Shown piece by piece: positions 12,284 to 12,679 of a stretch of 12,679 nt of DNA (its first letter is position 1; every line of letters begins with the position of its first letter). This stretch comes from Leptofilum sp050292445 (GTDB lineage: Bacteria; Chloroflexota; Anaerolineae; Promineifilales; Promineifilaceae): assembly GCA_050292445.1 (NCBI GenBank), contig JBNKLQ010000185.1, forward strand, positions 1 to 12,679. Reading direction: 5' to 3'. The translations under genes and the position numbers were made by a program. The notes under the pieces were generated by a model, which worked only from the letters and a program-made list of their open reading frames with translations, had not been told where the DNA came from and did not search any database.

Positions 12284-12679
12284 ATGAAATTTAGTAAAGT
12301 ATTTGTTTTGTTTGGTTTGGTATTATTGTTTGGCCTGGCCGCCTGTGGCGGAGGAGATGCCGACACCAACACATCCGAAGCTGAGGTAGAAGCAACGGCC
12401 GTTTCGCTGGCCGATGAGGTCCGTGTTGAGGAAGGTGGTTATGCCTTCCAGCCACCCGTTGACTACGAAGTGAACGTTGATTATATTTTTGCCGAAATGA
12501 CCGTCGCCAATGACGACACCACGCAAATCAACATTATTGGTATGCCTTTGGAAGAAGGCATGACGCTGGACACGATTTACGAGGGGTTCACTTCTGAATT
12601 TGGCGCAGATGAAACAGTCACGCTGGGCGAGCGTGAAGCCGTCACCGTCAATGGCTTAGAAGGCTTTGCCGTGACAATG
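12284..12679 (+). CDS. Lipoprotein, N-terminal part (cut by right edge)
   Basis: AGGAG (12272-12276) lies seven bases before ATG 12284, and the frame is open for 132 codons to the window end. Residues 1-21 are a lipoprotein signal peptide: MKFSK, a hydrophobic core VFVLFGLVLLFG and the lipobox L-A-A-C21, followed by Gly-Gly-Gly and an acidic, Thr/Glu-rich linker (about 25-45). The linker contains an ACGGCCGT copy read as Ala-Thr-Ala-Val-Ser. The mature part (about 50 onwards: GYAFQPPVDYEVNVDY, then TQINIIGMPLEEGMTLDTIY) looks like a small beta-rich domain of the type that measures about 150 residues in many lipoproteins of unknown function. After Cys21 is acylated the protein should sit on the outer face of the membrane. 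I cannot name a family or function; the missing C-terminus limits the call. Confidence 0.85.
   Translation, partial: MKFSKVFVLFGLVLLFGLAACGGGDADTNTSEAEVEATAVSLADEVRVEEGGYAFQPPVDYEVNVDYIFAEMTVANDDTTQINIIGMPLEEGMTLDTIYEGFTSEFGADETVTLGEREAVTVNGLEGFAVTM

Noticed and set aside
2..12679. Mobile element or phage island
   Set aside because: No transposase, integrase, tRNA target or long flanking repeats are visible; only small hairpin repeats and gene remnants.

Overview
The window is about 12.7 kb of bacterial DNA with no rRNA, tRNA, CRISPR array, integrase or transposase that I can see. The organism is probably a member of the Chloroflexota (Anaerolineae/Ardenticatenia-like), but this rests on gene style only: a NarL-type kinase/regulator pair, an M23 peptidase with an N-terminal membrane block, and a multiheme protein with a DUF5667-like front end. 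There is no marker gene. The most striking property is a highly iterated 8-bp palindrome, ACGGCCGT, which I count 23 times; chance would give well under one.

Layout. (1) 2-727 (+): C-terminal part of a multi-pass membrane protein, probably an ABC-2-like permease, cut by the left edge. (2) 761-2901 (-): a two-component system, with a sensor kinase and a LuxR-type response regulator overlapping by an ATGA junction, convergent with the first gene. (3) 2902-3125: a divergent spacer with a hairpin-rich repeat and a possible leader peptide. (4) 3126-3554 (+): a small four-helix membrane protein, then a strong terminator and a 338-bp gene-free spacer. (5) 3893-8607 (+): a run of six same-strand genes: alpha/beta hydrolase, M23 peptidase, CPBP membrane protease, calcineurin-like phosphoesterase, an unrecognised one-helix protein, and a GNAT acetyltransferase that has lost its middle. 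The last four are 16-42 bp apart and are probably one transcript. The hydrolase and peptidase sit further upstream, behind repeat-containing spacers. (6) 8814-9851 (+): a second, unrelated membrane-anchored alpha/beta hydrolase. (7) 9881-9988: a 35-codon remnant of a LamG/concanavalin-like domain. (8) 10028-11737 (-): a 16-heme c-type cytochrome-like protein, partly built from 120-bp tandem repeats, with an Asp/His-rich tail. (9) 11738-12283: a long divergent spacer with a dyad, a 7-bp tandem repeat and a DUF4177-like remnant. (10) 12284-12679 (+): the start of a lipoprotein gene, cut by the right edge.

How the genes fit together. There is no single obvious pathway. Several products act at or outside the membrane: permease, sensor kinase, M23 peptidase, CPBP protease, anchored hydrolases, extracytoplasmic multiheme protein and lipoprotein. 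This looks like a cell-envelope accessory region. It also shows decay: the GNAT gene has lost about 150 codons with its junction exactly on an ACGGCCGT palindrome, and two further remnants lie in spacers. The most novel signals are the palindrome, the palindrome-centred deletion, and the repeat-expanded multiheme protein.
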